Source: Ferruginibacter yonginensis
GTDB taxonomy: Bacteria; Bacteroidota; Bacteroidia; Chitinophagales; Chitinophagaceae
Reading direction: 5' to 3'
DNA length: 64,000 nucleotides
Assembly: GCF_042651465.1 (NCBI RefSeq)
Contig: NZ_JBHSCZ010000005.1
Location: 60,144-124,143 of the forward strand
The position numbers and the translations under genes were made by a program. Under the pieces are notes generated by a model, which ran no database searches, was not told the DNA's origin, and worked only from the letters and a program-made list of their open reading frames with translations. The first letter of the stretch is position 1. Every line of letters begins with the position of its first letter. Positions 32,813 through 42,875 of this stretch are shown here, piece after piece.

Positions 32813-33832
32813 ATGAGGGAGGCGATGTTTATTAAGAAGAATGCTGAAAAGTGGAAAGCCTACCAACAGGAAGACCCATCAAACCCTGATGAAGCAGCCG
32901 AACGTTTCATTACTTTAATGGACGATTTGGCTTATGCTAAAACATTTTATCCTCGTAGTAAAGCTACATTATGGGTAAACGGACTAGCTGCTAGTGTATA
33001 CCAAAAAATTTATATTAATAAAAAAGAAAAGTACAGTCGCATATTTAGTTTTTTTAAATATGAATTACCGCTAATTATTCGTCGCCATCATCGTACTTTT
33101 TTATTTACGTTTATATTGTTTGCTGTTTTTGTTGCCATTGGTGTATTTGCATCCATTCAAGATCCTGATTTTGTAAGAGGTATTTTGGGTGATGATTATG
33201 TACGCATGACGGAAGATAACATTGCCAAAGGTGATCCATTTGGTGTGTATAAAGATGATAGTAAGTTTAACATGTTTATCCGCATTGCTTTCAATAATAT
33301 TAGGGTAGCATTTGTAACTTTTATTGGGGGCTTTACCTTGGGTATTTTAACCTTAAATTTATTGTGGAGCAACGGTTTATTGTTAGGTAGTTTTCAATAC
33401 ATATTTTTTGCCAACGGCCTCGGTATAAAATCTATTTTAGTGATTTGGATACATGGTACCATTGAAATATCATCTATTGTAATTGCAGGTGCAGCTGGTT
33501 TTATTTTAGCGAATGGTATTTTGTTCCCCGGTACATACAAACGTATGGAGTCATTTAAACGCAATGCAAAAGATGCTGCAAAAATTTTAATTTGTTTAAT
33601 ACCGTTTTTTATTGCTGCTGCATTTTTAGAAAGTTATATCACCCATTTAATGAGTGAAACTTACGACCGGGCACCCGGCGGTATGCCAGCATGGGTAAGT
33701 GTTTTAATATTATCAGCTTCAGCATTTTTAATTATTTGGTACTTTATTATTTGGCCTATTAAATTACATAACAAAGGTTTCTTTATTAAGAAAGAAGGTA
33801 TAGTAGCCCGTTTAAATGAAGATGAAAAATAG
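32813..33832 (+). CDS. SpoIIM/DUF95 family membrane protein
   Basis: A 339-residue protein with a cytoplasmic N-terminus of about 90 residues and five or six membrane helices. The conserved NNIRVAFVTFIGGFTLGI and WIHGTIEISSIVIAGAAGF identify the stage II sporulation protein M family. The organism is not a sporulator; such proteins commonly occur with RDD, DUF4129, MoxR and DUF58 genes. Its end overlaps the next gene by 17 bases. Confidence 0.9.
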   Translation: MREAMFIKKNAEKWKAYQQEDPSNPDEAAERFITLMDDLAYAKTFYPRSKATLWVNGLAASVYQKIYINKKEKYSRIFSFFKYELPLIIRRHHRTFLFTFILFAVFVAIGVFASIQDPDFVRGILGDDYVRMTEDNIAKGDPFGVYKDDSKFNMFIRIAFNNIRVAFVTFIGGFTLGILTLNLLWSNGLLLGSFQYIFFANGLGIKSILVIWIHGTIEISSIVIAGAAGFILANGILFPGTYKRMESFKRNAKDAAKILICLIPFFIAAAFLESYITHLMSETYDRAPGGMPAWVSVLILSASAFLIIWYFIIWPIKLHNKGFFIKKEGIVARLNEDEK

Positions 33833-34637
33833 CCTAACATTATTTATAACCTTTGTAGGGTTGTTGCTATTGCAAAATGTGCAAGCACAATCAAGTGAAA
33901 CCATCACAACGATAGATTCTGTTTATAAAATAGATGAAATTACCAACTACAATGAACCTGATAGCGCCTACAACGATTTTGCTGAAGAAGTTATAGGTGA
34001 TACCAGCGTTAGTTTTAATGAACGTATGGTTGATAAAGATTCACTCATTGCTTTAAAAAATAAACCGGCGTATAGTTGGCTTAAAAATATTGAAAAGCAG
34101 CTACGTAGTCAACAAGAGGAAGAAGCCTCATCTGTAAAACAAATACCTATAAAAGACACTGGCGGCGGTGGTTTTTTTGAAAATGTTTTTAACTCACTTT
34201 GGCTTAAAGGTATTTTGTGGAGTGCTGCTATTTTATTGGTATTGTATATCATTTACCAATTGTTTTTAAATAAAGGCATATTTCAACGCAGCTCTAAAAA
34301 GCTTGTTGAAGTTGTTGAAAAAGAGGTGGTGGAAGATTCTATGGAAAATGATTTTGATACCCTGTTAAACAAAGCATACCAAGCTGGTAATTTAAAAATG
34401 GCCATGCGTTATTTGTTTTTAAAAACCATTCAAACCCTGCATCAAAAAGAATTGATTCATTATACTGCTGATAAAACCAATGCCATTTATATGAGTGAGT
34501 TGCCTGCACAACATCGCAATCAATTTGCCAAATTAGCCATGTATTATGAATACGTTTGGTACGGTAATACACCCATTAGTAACGATGTGTTCAATCAAAT
34601 TCAACAACAATATCAACAATTTTTAAATCAATTATAG
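33816..34637 (+). CDS. DUF4129 domain membrane protein
   Basis: A 273-residue protein with a signal peptide (LTLFITFVGLLLLQNVQAQ), a periplasmic stretch, one membrane helix at about 133-151 (GILWSAAILLVLYIIYQLFL) and a cytoplasmic DUF4129 domain with AMRYLFLKTIQTLHQ and YYEYVWYGNTP. It lies within the MoxR/DUF58 operon and may sense or position the complex. Confidence 0.88.
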   Translation: MKMKNSLTLFITFVGLLLLQNVQAQSSETITTIDSVYKIDEITNYNEPDSAYNDFAEEVIGDTSVSFNERMVDKDSLIALKNKPAYSWLKNIEKQLRSQQEEEASSVKQIPIKDTGGGGFFENVFNSLWLKGILWSAAILLVLYIIYQLFLNKGIFQRSSKKLVEVVEKEVVEDSMENDFDTLLNKAYQAGNLKMAMRYLFLKTIQTLHQKELIHYTADKTNAIYMSELPAQHRNQFAKLAMYYEYVWYGNTPISNDVFNQIQQQYQQFLNQL

Positions 34638-34639
34638 GC

Positions 34640-35854
34640 TTGTATAAGTTTACTATACATATCATTATTTTTTTTGTGGTTGCTTTTTTAACCATCGGTT
34701 GTGGTAATAACAAAGCCAATATGCCTGATTTAAAGGAAACCTACGGCTATAAAGACAGTAGGCCTTTTGGTGCTGCAGTGGCATATTCAATTTTTAAAAA
34801 TGCTTATACAGATAATAGCATCGAGTTAAGTCAAAAAGAGTTTGCTGAAAATTATTCATATACAGCAGATACTAATTCGTTGTACATTAACATCAGTCGT
34901 AATTATTATGTAAACAATGCCGATATTGATGCCCTGCTCAATTTTGTTGAAAAAGGTAATACTGCTTTTATTGCTGCTAATAAATTTGATACCTTATTAC
35001 TGAATAGGCTGTATTGTAAACAAGTGAATTATAATGGTATTTATGGTTTCAGCAAACCTTCGTTCCAAAATAGTGTTACCACTTTTAATGATGCTATTAA
35101 TTTATATGATGAAACCTATGGCTATTACTTTTATCCATTCGAAAATAATTTTTCGCAATTAAATGGATTATATGCAAGGGTAGTAGGTTACAACGCCTAC
35201 AACAAAGCCAATTGTTTTGTATTTTTTTGGGGTAAAGGGCGTATATTTTTTCATTGCGAACCTCGTACGTTGAGCAATTATTTTTTGTTGCAAAAAAATA
35301 ATTATTTGTACTTACAACAGTTTATAAAAATGTTTCCTGAAACGCCTAACTATATTTATTGGGATAATTATTATGTGGGCAAAAACTACGTTTCTAATAA
35401 CGATAGTGATGGTTCAACCTTATCAACCATACTCAAATATCCAGCTTTAGCAAAAGCATTTTACATATTACTAGCGTTGTTGTTACTGTATTTATTTTTT
35501 AACAGTAAACGCAAACAACGTATTGTACCAATAATAAAACCGAACGAAAACAATAGTGTGGCTTTTGCAGAAGCTATTGCTGGTTTATATTTAGCAAAAA
35601 AAGACAATGATAATATTGCCGAAAAAATAATCACTTATTTTAAAGAACAAATTCGCAGCAAATATTTTATTCAAGTTCAATTGCAAGATGAACATTTTGC
35701 AGCAACATTGAGCAGAAAATCAGGTGTATCCATTGATATAACTACACCACTCATTAAAAAAATTCATCAAATTGAAAATACAATTAAGGTAACAGATGAA
35801 CAACTGTTACAACTCAATCATCTTATTGAAACATTCCAAAAAAATCAATCATAA
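34640..35854 (+). CDS. DUF4350 domain lipoprotein
   Basis: A 404-residue protein starting with TTG at 34640, 2 bases after the previous stop. The signal peptide ends TIGCGNN (Cys21), so it is probably a lipoprotein. A DUF4350-type domain follows (YGYKDSRPFGAAVAY, with AFIAANKFDTL and FFWGKGRIFFHCEP). One helix lies near 275 and a cytoplasmic helical tail follows. The stop overlaps the moxR ATG as TAATG. Confidence 0.85.
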   Translation: MYKFTIHIIIFFVVAFLTIGCGNNKANMPDLKETYGYKDSRPFGAAVAYSIFKNAYTDNSIELSQKEFAENYSYTADTNSLYINISRNYYVNNADIDALLNFVEKGNTAFIAANKFDTLLLNRLYCKQVNYNGIYGFSKPSFQNSVTTFNDAINLYDETYGYYFYPFENNFSQLNGLYARVVGYNAYNKANCFVFFWGKGRIFFHCEPRTLSNYFLLQKNNYLYLQQFIKMFPETPNYIYWDNYYVGKNYVSNNDSDGSTLSTILKYPALAKAFYILLALLLLYLFFNSKRKQRIVPIIKPNENNSVAFAEAIAGLYLAKKDNDNIAEKIITYFKEQIRSKYFIQVQLQDEHFAATLSRKSGVSIDITTPLIKKIHQIENTIKVTDEQLLQLNHLIETFQKNQS

Positions 35855-36831
35855 TGGAAGATATTTTATTTCAAGAAACGAGTCCGGTAGCCGAACTCAA
35901 TCAAAAGTTACAAATTATTCGTGCCGAAATTGGTAAAGTAATTGTAGGCCAACAACAAGTAGTTGATTTGTTATTAACTGGTTTGTTGTGCGATGGGCAT
36001 TTGTTATTAGAGGGTGTGCCCGGGGTGGCCAAAACATTGGCGTCAAAATTATTGGCACATATTATTGATGTTAATTTTTCGAGGTTACAGTTTACGCCTG
36101 ATTTAATGCCTGGTGATGTAATAGGTACTGCCGTTTTTAACCCAAAAGAAGGTAATTTTTATTTTAAAGCTGGTCCTATTTTTAGCAACATCGTTTTAAT
36201 TGATGAAATTAACCGAGCACCAGCCAAAACCCAATCGGCCTTGTTTGAAGTAATGGAAGAGCGTCAAGTTACCGTAGACGGTTTTACGCATAAAATGGAA
36301 TATCCGTTTTTGGTATTGGCTACCCAAAACCCTATTGAGCAAGAAGGTACATATCGTTTACCCGAAGCACAGCTCGATCGTTTCTTATTCAAAATTGAAA
36401 TTGGTTACCCTACGTTAGAAGAAGAAATTACCATACTTACCCAACAGCAGGGCAAAACACAACAAGAGTTATTGCAACATGCTCATAAAATAATTTCTGC
36501 ACAAGAAATAGCCGGTTACAGAGCATTGGTACAGCAAATCAACATCGATGCTAAATTGATTGCCTACATTGCCACCATTGTAAACGAAACCCGTAATAAT
36601 GCAGCCTTGTATTTAGGTGCTTCAACAAGGGCATCGTTGGCATTACTAAAAGCGGCTAAAGCTACGGCAGCCCTTAATGGAAGAGATTTTGTAATACCTG
36701 AAGATGTACAAGCCATGGCACCGCATGTATTGCGCCATCGTATTATGTTAACACCCGAAAAAGAAATGGAAGGTGTAGCTCCTGATCAATTAATTGATAG
36801 CATTTTAAAATCTATTGAAGTACCTCGTTAA
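35854..36831 (+). CDS. MoxR-family AAA+ ATPase
   Basis: A 325-residue chaperone-like ATPase. Walker A is GVPGVAKT, Walker B is IVLIDEINRAPAKTQ, sensor 1 is LATQNPIEQEG and the arginine finger region is YRLPEAQLDRFLFK. The C-terminal lid domain is present. MoxR ATPases act with VWA or DUF58 proteins to mature or activate periplasmic enzymes; here the partner is the DUF58 gene overlapping at its stop (TAATG). Confidence 0.94.
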   Translation: MEDILFQETSPVAELNQKLQIIRAEIGKVIVGQQQVVDLLLTGLLCDGHLLLEGVPGVAKTLASKLLAHIIDVNFSRLQFTPDLMPGDVIGTAVFNPKEGNFYFKAGPIFSNIVLIDEINRAPAKTQSALFEVMEERQVTVDGFTHKMEYPFLVLATQNPIEQEGTYRLPEAQLDRFLFKIEIGYPTLEEEITILTQQQGKTQQELLQHAHKIISAQEIAGYRALVQQINIDAKLIAYIATIVNETRNNAALYLGASTRASLALLKAAKATAALNGRDFVIPEDVQAMAPHVLRHRIMLTPEKEMEGVAPDQLIDSILKSIEVPR

Positions 36832-38171
36832 TGAGTTTGTATAAAAAATATATAGGTAACTTATTTGTAACGCTGCGTTTTTATGTAGCCTTAAGCGCTT
36901 GCGCCTTGCTGTACGTAGTAGCTTATTTTGTACCTGCGCTTTTTGTTATAAGCAATATTGCACTCACTATTATCTTGCTCTTAGTTGCTACTGATTATAT
37001 TGTTGTTTTTTTATTGTTTAAAGATCCACATGTAACCCGGCAAGTAAACGATCGGTTAAGTAATGGTGATACTCACACGGTGAGCATTGGCATTTTTAAT
37101 AAGATGCCCTTCGTAATACAATTACAAATCATTGATGAGTTACCACAGCAGTTTCAAGAACGTAATTTTTTAATGCAACAAACTTTAGGTGCAAAGGAGA
37201 GGGGTACATTACAGTACCAAATTAAACCGCTGCAACGTGGCGTTTATCAGTTTGGCAACATCATTTTATTTATACAATCGCAACTTGGTTTTGTTGAACG
37301 TAAAACTTTGGTTGATGCTGCTATAAATGTTAAGGTATATCCATCGTTTACTAACTTAGGTAAACATGGTTTAATTTCTCAAACTACTATTAGCGAACAT
37401 GGTAGCAAAGTGATGCGTAAAATAGGGCAGAGTATGGAGTTTGAGCAAATTAAAGAATATGTAATGGGTGATGATATTCGTACGATTAACTGGAAAGCTA
37501 CTGCCCGTAAAGGTGGTATAATGGTCAATAATTATACGGATGAAAAATCGCAACAAGTATATTGTATTATTGATAAAGGTAGGCTCATGAAAATGCCTTT
37601 TGAGGGTATGACGTTGCTCGATTATGCCATTAATGCCACTTTAGCATTAACCAATACCTGTTTGCAAAAGCAAGATAAAATTGGGTTTATTAGTTTTTCT
37701 AATAAAATGGGTAGCGTTGTTGCAGCAGATAGAAAGCCCATACAAAGGGAAAATATTATGCAGGTGCTGTATAAAGAAAACACTGACTTTATGGAAAGTG
37801 ATTTTGAAATGTTATACATGCAAGTGCGTAGCAAAATAAAGCAACGTAGCTTATTAATTTTATATACCAATTTTGAATCGCTTAATGGTTTAAAGCGACA
37901 ATTGAATTACCTCCGCTCTATTGCAAAACACCATTTATTATTAGTGGTATTTTTTGAAAACACAGCCCTTACTGCATTATCGCAAGCTAAAGCTTTTAAT
38001 ATTGAAGATGTATATGTAAAAACCATTGCCGAAAAACTAGCTTATGAAAAACGAATGGTGGTGAAAGAATTGCAGCAATACGGTATTACTTCTATCATTA
38101 GTTCCCCCCAAAACTTAACCATAAATAGTATTAATAAATATTTGGATTTAAAGGCCAAGCAAGTATTATAA
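36831..38171 (+). CDS. DUF58 domain protein
   Basis: A 446-residue protein with two N-terminal membrane helices (about 15-60) and a cytoplasmic part containing the DUF58 core EFEQIKEYVMGDDIRTINWK followed by a VWA-like fold (YCIIDKGRLM). It is the usual MoxR partner and is translationally coupled to it. Gene order SpoIIM-DUF4129-DUF4350-MoxR-DUF58 with RDD divergent is a recurrent Bacteroidota arrangement. Confidence 0.9.
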   Translation: MSLYKKYIGNLFVTLRFYVALSACALLYVVAYFVPALFVISNIALTIILLLVATDYIVVFLLFKDPHVTRQVNDRLSNGDTHTVSIGIFNKMPFVIQLQIIDELPQQFQERNFLMQQTLGAKERGTLQYQIKPLQRGVYQFGNIILFIQSQLGFVERKTLVDAAINVKVYPSFTNLGKHGLISQTTISEHGSKVMRKIGQSMEFEQIKEYVMGDDIRTINWKATARKGGIMVNNYTDEKSQQVYCIIDKGRLMKMPFEGMTLLDYAINATLALTNTCLQKQDKIGFISFSNKMGSVVAADRKPIQRENIMQVLYKENTDFMESDFEMLYMQVRSKIKQRSLLILYTNFESLNGLKRQLNYLRSIAKHHLLLVVFFENTALTALSQAKAFNIEDVYVKTIAEKLAYEKRMVVKELQQYGITSIISSPQNLTINSINKYLDLKAKQVL

Positions 38172-38173
38172 AA

Positions 38174-39028
38174 GTGCTTTTCAATTTATTAATTACTTTC
38201 GCAAAAAAACAAGTGGCAAGTAAAGGTTCATACTACGCAAAACACAAAGCAAAAATACATGGTACACCCGAGGAGCAAGCACAAAAACGTTTGCAACAAG
38301 TGGCTATTCATGAGCCTTTACGCAAAACTTTTGAAGAAGGTAAAGTATTGTTGATTGACAAACCCTTGCATTGGACATCGTTTGATGTGGTTAGAAAAAT
38401 TCGTAATTCCATCAAAATAAAAAAAGTTGGTCATGCAGGTACTTTAGATCCCTTAGCAACTGGACTCCTCATTGTTTGCACAGGTAAGTTTACTAAAAAA
38501 ATAAATGAATACATGGCTCAAGTAAAAGAGTATACAGGTGCTTTTACTTTAGGTGCTACTACGGCTACCTACGATAAAGAAAGTGATCCTGAAAATCAAC
38601 AGCCTTTTGAACATATAACCGAACTACAAATTAAACAAGCCGCCCAGCAATTTGTAGGAGCTATTGAACAATTTCCGCCAGTATATGCTGCAATTAAGAA
38701 AGATGGCGTAGCACAATATGAACTAGCTAGGAGAGGTAAAGATGTTGATTTACAAGCAAGGCCCATTACCATTTACGAATTTGAAATTACAGCCGTTGCT
38801 TTGCCTGTTGTTCAATTTAGGGTTGCTTGTAGTACTGGCACTTATATTAGAAGCTTAGCACACGATATTGGACAGGCATTACAATGTGGTGCTTATTTAA
38901 GTGAATTACGTCGTACCAAAATTGGTGATTTTGATACTGCTAATGCTGTTACCTTAGATGCTTTTTTAGAACAATTAAAAGCGGATAATGAAGCAATGAA
39001 TGTAGTAACCAATAATGAGGAAAATTAA
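38174..39028 (+). CDS. truB: tRNA pseudouridine-55 synthase TruB
   Basis: Makes pseudouridine 55 in the T loop of tRNAs. The catalytic motif GHAGTLDPLATG carries the nucleophilic Asp; KPLHWTSFDVVRKIR, PPVYAAIKKDGVAQYELAR and STGTYIRSLAHDIG are the other conserved blocks. The open frame starts with GTG 38174 and gives about 45 residues before the usual TruB start region. The true start may be a later GTG (about 38210), since no ATG precedes the conserved core. The 3' end overlaps the convergent mtaB by 4 bases. Confidence 0.94.
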   Translation: MLFNLLITFAKKQVASKGSYYAKHKAKIHGTPEEQAQKRLQQVAIHEPLRKTFEEGKVLLIDKPLHWTSFDVVRKIRNSIKIKKVGHAGTLDPLATGLLIVCTGKFTKKINEYMAQVKEYTGAFTLGATTATYDKESDPENQQPFEHITELQIKQAAQQFVGAIEQFPPVYAAIKKDGVAQYELARRGKDVDLQARPITIYEFEITAVALPVVQFRVACSTGTYIRSLAHDIGQALQCGAYLSELRRTKIGDFDTANAVTLDAFLEQLKADNEAMNVVTNNEEN

Positions 39029-40302
39029 ATAACCCACTCAATAATATTATTTTCCCAAGCTGGTTGGTGTGGAGCGGTAATTTTAATGTAGTTATCGGTA
39101 TAGCCTTCCATCATACCATTTTTATTTACACTTTCAAATAAAACTTTACGGGTTTCACCCATGTGCTGTTGGGTAAATGCTTGCATTTTTTCGTAACTGA
39201 GATTACGCAAAATTTTGTTGCGTTCGTGCCTTACTTGCATAGGTACCACAGGCTTTAATTCCAGTGCATGTGTATTATCCCTTTCACTATAAGTAAATAC
39301 ATGTAGGTATGAAATATCAAGTCCTCTTAAAAATTCAACAGTTTCAGCAAAGTGTTCATTGGTTTCGCCAGGAAAACCCACAATAACATCTACCCCAATA
39401 CAACAGTGTGGCATTAAAAGTTTTATTAAGCCAACTTTTTCAGCATACAACGCTTTTTTATATCGCCTGCGCATAGCTGCCAATGTATGGTTACTACCAC
39501 TCTGCAATGGTATGTGAAAGTGCGGCATAAAATGCTTGCTGTTCGCAACAAATTCAATAATCTCGTTACTTAATAAATTAGGCTCAATAGATGATATTCT
39601 GTATCGTTCTATATCGTCTAAGGCATCTAATTCTTTAATTAAATCAAAGAAATTTTCACCGTGTTTTTTACCACCAGTATAGCCTTTTCCAAAATCGCCT
39701 AAGTTAATACCCGTTAAAACAATTTCTTTAGCGCCACCAGTAGCAATTGATTTAACGTTTGCAATTACATTGTCAATAGCATCGCTTCTGCTTTTACCAC
39801 GAGCCATTGGTATGGTGCAAAAACTACAGTTATAATCGCAACCATCTTGCACTTTTAAAAATATACGGGTACGTTCGTTAACAGAATGCGAAGGCACAAA
39901 AATGTTTACATCTTCCACATCGCAACTGCAAATTTTGGTGGCGTCGTTTTTGGTAATTTCTTTAAGGTGTTGCGCAATATTAAATTTTTCTGCAGCACCT
40001 AAAACCAAATCAACCCCAGGTATTTCAGCAATTTCTTTAGGCTTTAATTGAGCATAACAACCTGTAATAACCACCAATGCTTCAGGTGCTTTTCTTTGTA
40101 TTTTTCTAACAATTTGTCGGCACTCTTTATCAGCATTTTCAGTTACAGAACAAGTGTTAATTACATACACATCCGCTACTTCATCGAAATCTCTTTTTTC
40201 AAAACCATCATTTTCGAGCATACGCCCTAATGCAGTGGTTTCACTGTAGTTGAGTTTGCAACCTAATGTATGTAAAGCAACTGTTTTTTGCATGGGTTGC
40301 AA
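39025..40302 (-). CDS. mtaB: tRNA methylthiotransferase MtaB (t6A-specific)
   Basis: A radical-SAM enzyme of 425 residues that adds a methylthio group to t6A37. The N-terminal UPF0004 domain has the three Cys (LGCKLNY, NTCSV, TGCY). The radical-SAM Cys set is DGCDYNCSFCTIP. A C-terminal TRAM-like segment is short. The order MtaB versus MiaB or RimO is decided by the HTLGCKLNYSE start and overall length. It is convergent with truB, so two tRNA-modification genes meet here. Confidence 0.93.
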   Translation of the reverse strand: MQPMQKTVALHTLGCKLNYSETTALGRMLENDGFEKRDFDEVADVYVINTCSVTENADKECRQIVRKIQRKAPEALVVITGCYAQLKPKEIAEIPGVDLVLGAAEKFNIAQHLKEITKNDATKICSCDVEDVNIFVPSHSVNERTRIFLKVQDGCDYNCSFCTIPMARGKSRSDAIDNVIANVKSIATGGAKEIVLTGINLGDFGKGYTGGKKHGENFFDLIKELDALDDIERYRISSIEPNLLSNEIIEFVANSKHFMPHFHIPLQSGSNHTLAAMRRRYKKALYAEKVGLIKLLMPHCCIGVDVIVGFPGETNEHFAETVEFLRGLDISYLHVFTYSERDNTHALELKPVVPMQVRHERNKILRNLSYEKMQAFTQQHMGETRKVLFESVNKNGMMEGYTDNYIKITAPHQPAWENNIIEWVI

Positions 40303-40395
40303 ATTTAGCTATTTTTTATTTGTAGCCTTACATACAAACGCTAAAAATTACTGTTTTGGCTGCAGTTGGTTGCTTAATTATTGTACATTGCGTCC

Positions 40396-40806
40396 GTGAA
40401 AAATAAAAATTTACCTTACTTAATATTGCTAGCGGCCGTTTTACTTTTCTTTTGGGTAAAAAAGAGCCAACGTGGTAAAAAAAATACCACTGCCGTTACT
40501 GTTGATGCTGTAACAACCGCTTATACCGATTTAAAAGAGGGCAAAACCAATATTGTATACAGCAAACATGCCACCTGCAGAATGGCCTGTAGGCATATTG
40601 ATGAAGCTGAAGTAAAAGATATATTTGAAAAAGGTACCATTAATCTTAATAAAATTGAGAAAGATGATAGGGGCACCACTTACCCCGTAGAAGGTACAAC
40701 GGTTGATGGTCAGCATGTTCGCATTGTATTTGCTCCACATGGTAACGAAGTAACGGTGGTAACTGTAATTGATTTAGATAAAGATTGGCCATGTGACTGT
40801 AAATAA
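40396..40806 (+). CDS. DUF4258 protein with N-terminal anchor
   Basis: From GTG 40396 the gene encodes about 136 residues: one membrane helix (LPYLILLAAVLLFFWV), a Lys/Thr-rich linker and a DUF4258 domain with YSKHATCRMACRHID and RIVFAPHGNEVTVVTVIDL. The family is distantly related to RelE-like folds, but no toxin activity is implied. TTG at 40381 would add five residues. It ends in CDCK. Confidence 0.8.
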   Translation: MKNKNLPYLILLAAVLLFFWVKKSQRGKKNTTAVTVDAVTTAYTDLKEGKTNIVYSKHATCRMACRHIDEAEVKDIFEKGTINLNKIEKDDRGTTYPVEGTTVDGQHVRIVFAPHGNEVTVVTVIDLDKDWPCDCK

Positions 40807-40911
40807 GTCATCAATATTGTAATTAAATTATGATAAGTGCGTCGTAAATTGTGGCGATCGTTTAAGATCATTAACAATCGTTTTTTACGATTTTAAAAGT
40901 GCATTTTTGAA

Positions 40912-42408
40912 ATGAAAATAAAATCATTTTTGGCAAAACCCTTTGCCAACTACATATACAAGCAAATAAAAAAAGGCATGGCAACTGCCGTTGCTGATCA
41001 AGAACAAATTTTTCAGCAACTTATAAAAAACGGCGGTAAAACTGTTTTTGGGAAAGATCATCAATTTGATACCATTAAAACCCCTGCTGATTTTGCGAAG
41101 CTAGTACCCATTAGAGATTATGAAGCTTTTACGCCATACATCAACAAAATAAAAGAAGGCAAACACAATATTTTGTGGAAAGGTCAACCCATTTATTTTG
41201 CTAAAACCAGCGGTACTACTAGTGGTGTAAAGTATATACCTATCACGAAAGATTCAATTCCTAACCACATTAACACTGCTCGTAATGCATTGTTGTGTTA
41301 TATGGTTGAAACTGGTAATACCAAATTTGCTGATGGTAAACTCATTTTTTTAAGTGGTTCACCAACATTAGAAAGAGTAGGAGGCATACCAACAGGTCGT
41401 TTAAGCGGCATTGTAAACCATCATGTACCAAAATATTTACGCAGCAACCAATTACCATCATACGAAACCAATTGTATTGAAGACTGGGAAGAAAAGTTGG
41501 AAAAAATTGTTGATGAAACCATCAACGAAAACATGACACTCATTAGTGGTATACCACCTTGGGTGCAAATGTATTTTGATAAGCTACAAGAAAAATCTGG
41601 TAAAAAAATAAGTGAGTTGTTTCCCAACTTCAGTGTGATGGTGCAGGGTGGTGTAAACTATGAACCTTACAAAGCCAAGCTTATTGAAAGTATTGGTAAG
41701 CCAATTGATACCATTGAATTGTTTCCTGCAAGTGAAGGTTTTTTTGCTTTTCAAGATTCACAAAAAGAAAAAGGAATGTTACTCAATACCAACAGTGGTA
41801 TTTTTTATGAATTTATTCCGGTGAATACGTTAGGTAATGAACAACCAACGAGGCTTACTTTAAAAGATGTAGTGGTTGGTGAAAACTATGCTTTAATCAT
41901 TAGTAGCAATGCAGGTTTGTGGGCTTATAACATTGGTGATACGGTTAAGTTTGTTTCAACCAATCCGTATCGCATTATAGTAAGTGGTCGTATTAAACAT
42001 TTTATTTCTGCTTTTGGTGAGCATGTAATTGTAGAAGAAGCTGAGGCGGCTATTTTAGCAGCTACAGCAGCCACAGGTGTACGCATCAATGAATTTACGG
42101 TGGCACCTTATGTAGCTGCTGATAAAGGCAAAAGTTACCACGAATGGTTTATTGAGTTTGAAGATTTACCCCTTAATATGGAGGCATTTGCACAAGCCAT
42201 TGACGATGCATTGCGAACAAAAAATGTGTACTACGATGATTTAATAAAAGGTAATATTTTACAAGTACTGAAAATTACCCCCATACAAAAAGATGGTTTT
42301 AAACAATACATGAAAAGTGTGGGCAAGTTGGGCGGACAAAACAAAGTGCCTAAACTAAGTAATGATCGTACTATTGCCTCTGCATTAACGGCATTAAAGT
42401 ATGTTTAA
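40912..42408 (+). CDS. GH3 auxin-responsive-type acyl-adenylate ligase
   Basis: A 498-residue enzyme of the GH3 branch of the ANL superfamily. AKTSGTTSGVKYIPIT is the ATP-binding motif, PASEGFFAFQ motif 2, WAYNIGDTVKFVS and SGRIKHFISAFGEHV motif 3. Plant GH3 enzymes join amino acids to jasmonate or auxin; bacterial substrates are mostly unknown. It is followed 21 bases later by a small phosphatase gene. Confidence 0.9.
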   Translation: MKIKSFLAKPFANYIYKQIKKGMATAVADQEQIFQQLIKNGGKTVFGKDHQFDTIKTPADFAKLVPIRDYEAFTPYINKIKEGKHNILWKGQPIYFAKTSGTTSGVKYIPITKDSIPNHINTARNALLCYMVETGNTKFADGKLIFLSGSPTLERVGGIPTGRLSGIVNHHVPKYLRSNQLPSYETNCIEDWEEKLEKIVDETINENMTLISGIPPWVQMYFDKLQEKSGKKISELFPNFSVMVQGGVNYEPYKAKLIESIGKPIDTIELFPASEGFFAFQDSQKEKGMLLNTNSGIFYEFIPVNTLGNEQPTRLTLKDVVVGENYALIISSNAGLWAYNIGDTVKFVSTNPYRIIVSGRIKHFISAFGEHVIVEEAEAAILAATAATGVRINEFTVAPYVAADKGKSYHEWFIEFEDLPLNMEAFAQAIDDALRTKNVYYDDLIKGNILQVLKITPIQKDGFKQYMKSVGKLGGQNKVPKLSNDRTIASALTALKYV

Positions 42409-42429
42409 GCAACCATAATTCATTATTGC

Positions 42430-42765
42430 TTGAAAGAAAGACCACACTTATTAGTTGTATGCGGCCGCAACAAAAGGCGTAGCAGAACTGCTGAACACTT
42501 GTTTAAAAATGATGATCGTTTCAGTATACGCTCTGCAGGGTTAAGTTCAAAAAGCGCCAAAAAAATTACCGCTGCTGATATAATTTGGGCTGATGTAATT
42601 GTGGTGATGGAACCTGCACAAAAAATACACTTACAACAAATGTTTACACAGTTAGATGTACCACTTATTACTGTGTTACATATTCCTGATACGTATGAAT
42701 TTATGGATGATGAACTCATTGAGTTATTGACTGATGGTATTAATGAAGTATGGCATCATCTATAA
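42430..42765 (+). CDS. low-molecular-weight tyrosine phosphatase family protein
   Basis: A 111-residue phosphatase-like protein starting with TTG at 42430. The P-loop VCGRNKRRSRTAE keeps Cys-x5-Arg-Ser of the LMW-PTP fold, and IPDTYEFMDDEL holds the acidic loop. It belongs to the short variant with N-K-x-R-S in the loop, common in bacteria, whose substrate is not known. Confidence 0.82.
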   Translation: MKERPHLLVVCGRNKRRSRTAEHLFKNDDRFSIRSAGLSSKSAKKITAADIIWADVIVVMEPAQKIHLQQMFTQLDVPLITVLHIPDTYEFMDDELIELLTDGINEVWHHL

Positions 42766-42848
42766 TTATCTATAACTGGTTATCGTACTTTACAAGCATT
42801 ATTTTAACCTGTAGAAAATTTTTTTACCTACTGTATCTTTTTTATTTA

Positions 42849-42856
42849 TAGTTTTG
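42849..42856 (+). promoter_or_regulatory. candidate -7 element for the arginine operon
   Basis: TAGTTTTG fits TAnnTTTG and lies 220 bases upstream of the first gene. A long leader with a short ORF lies between. The -33 TTG is not evident. Confidence 0.4.
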
Positions 42857-42875
42857 CACCATAACTACTAAGCAA

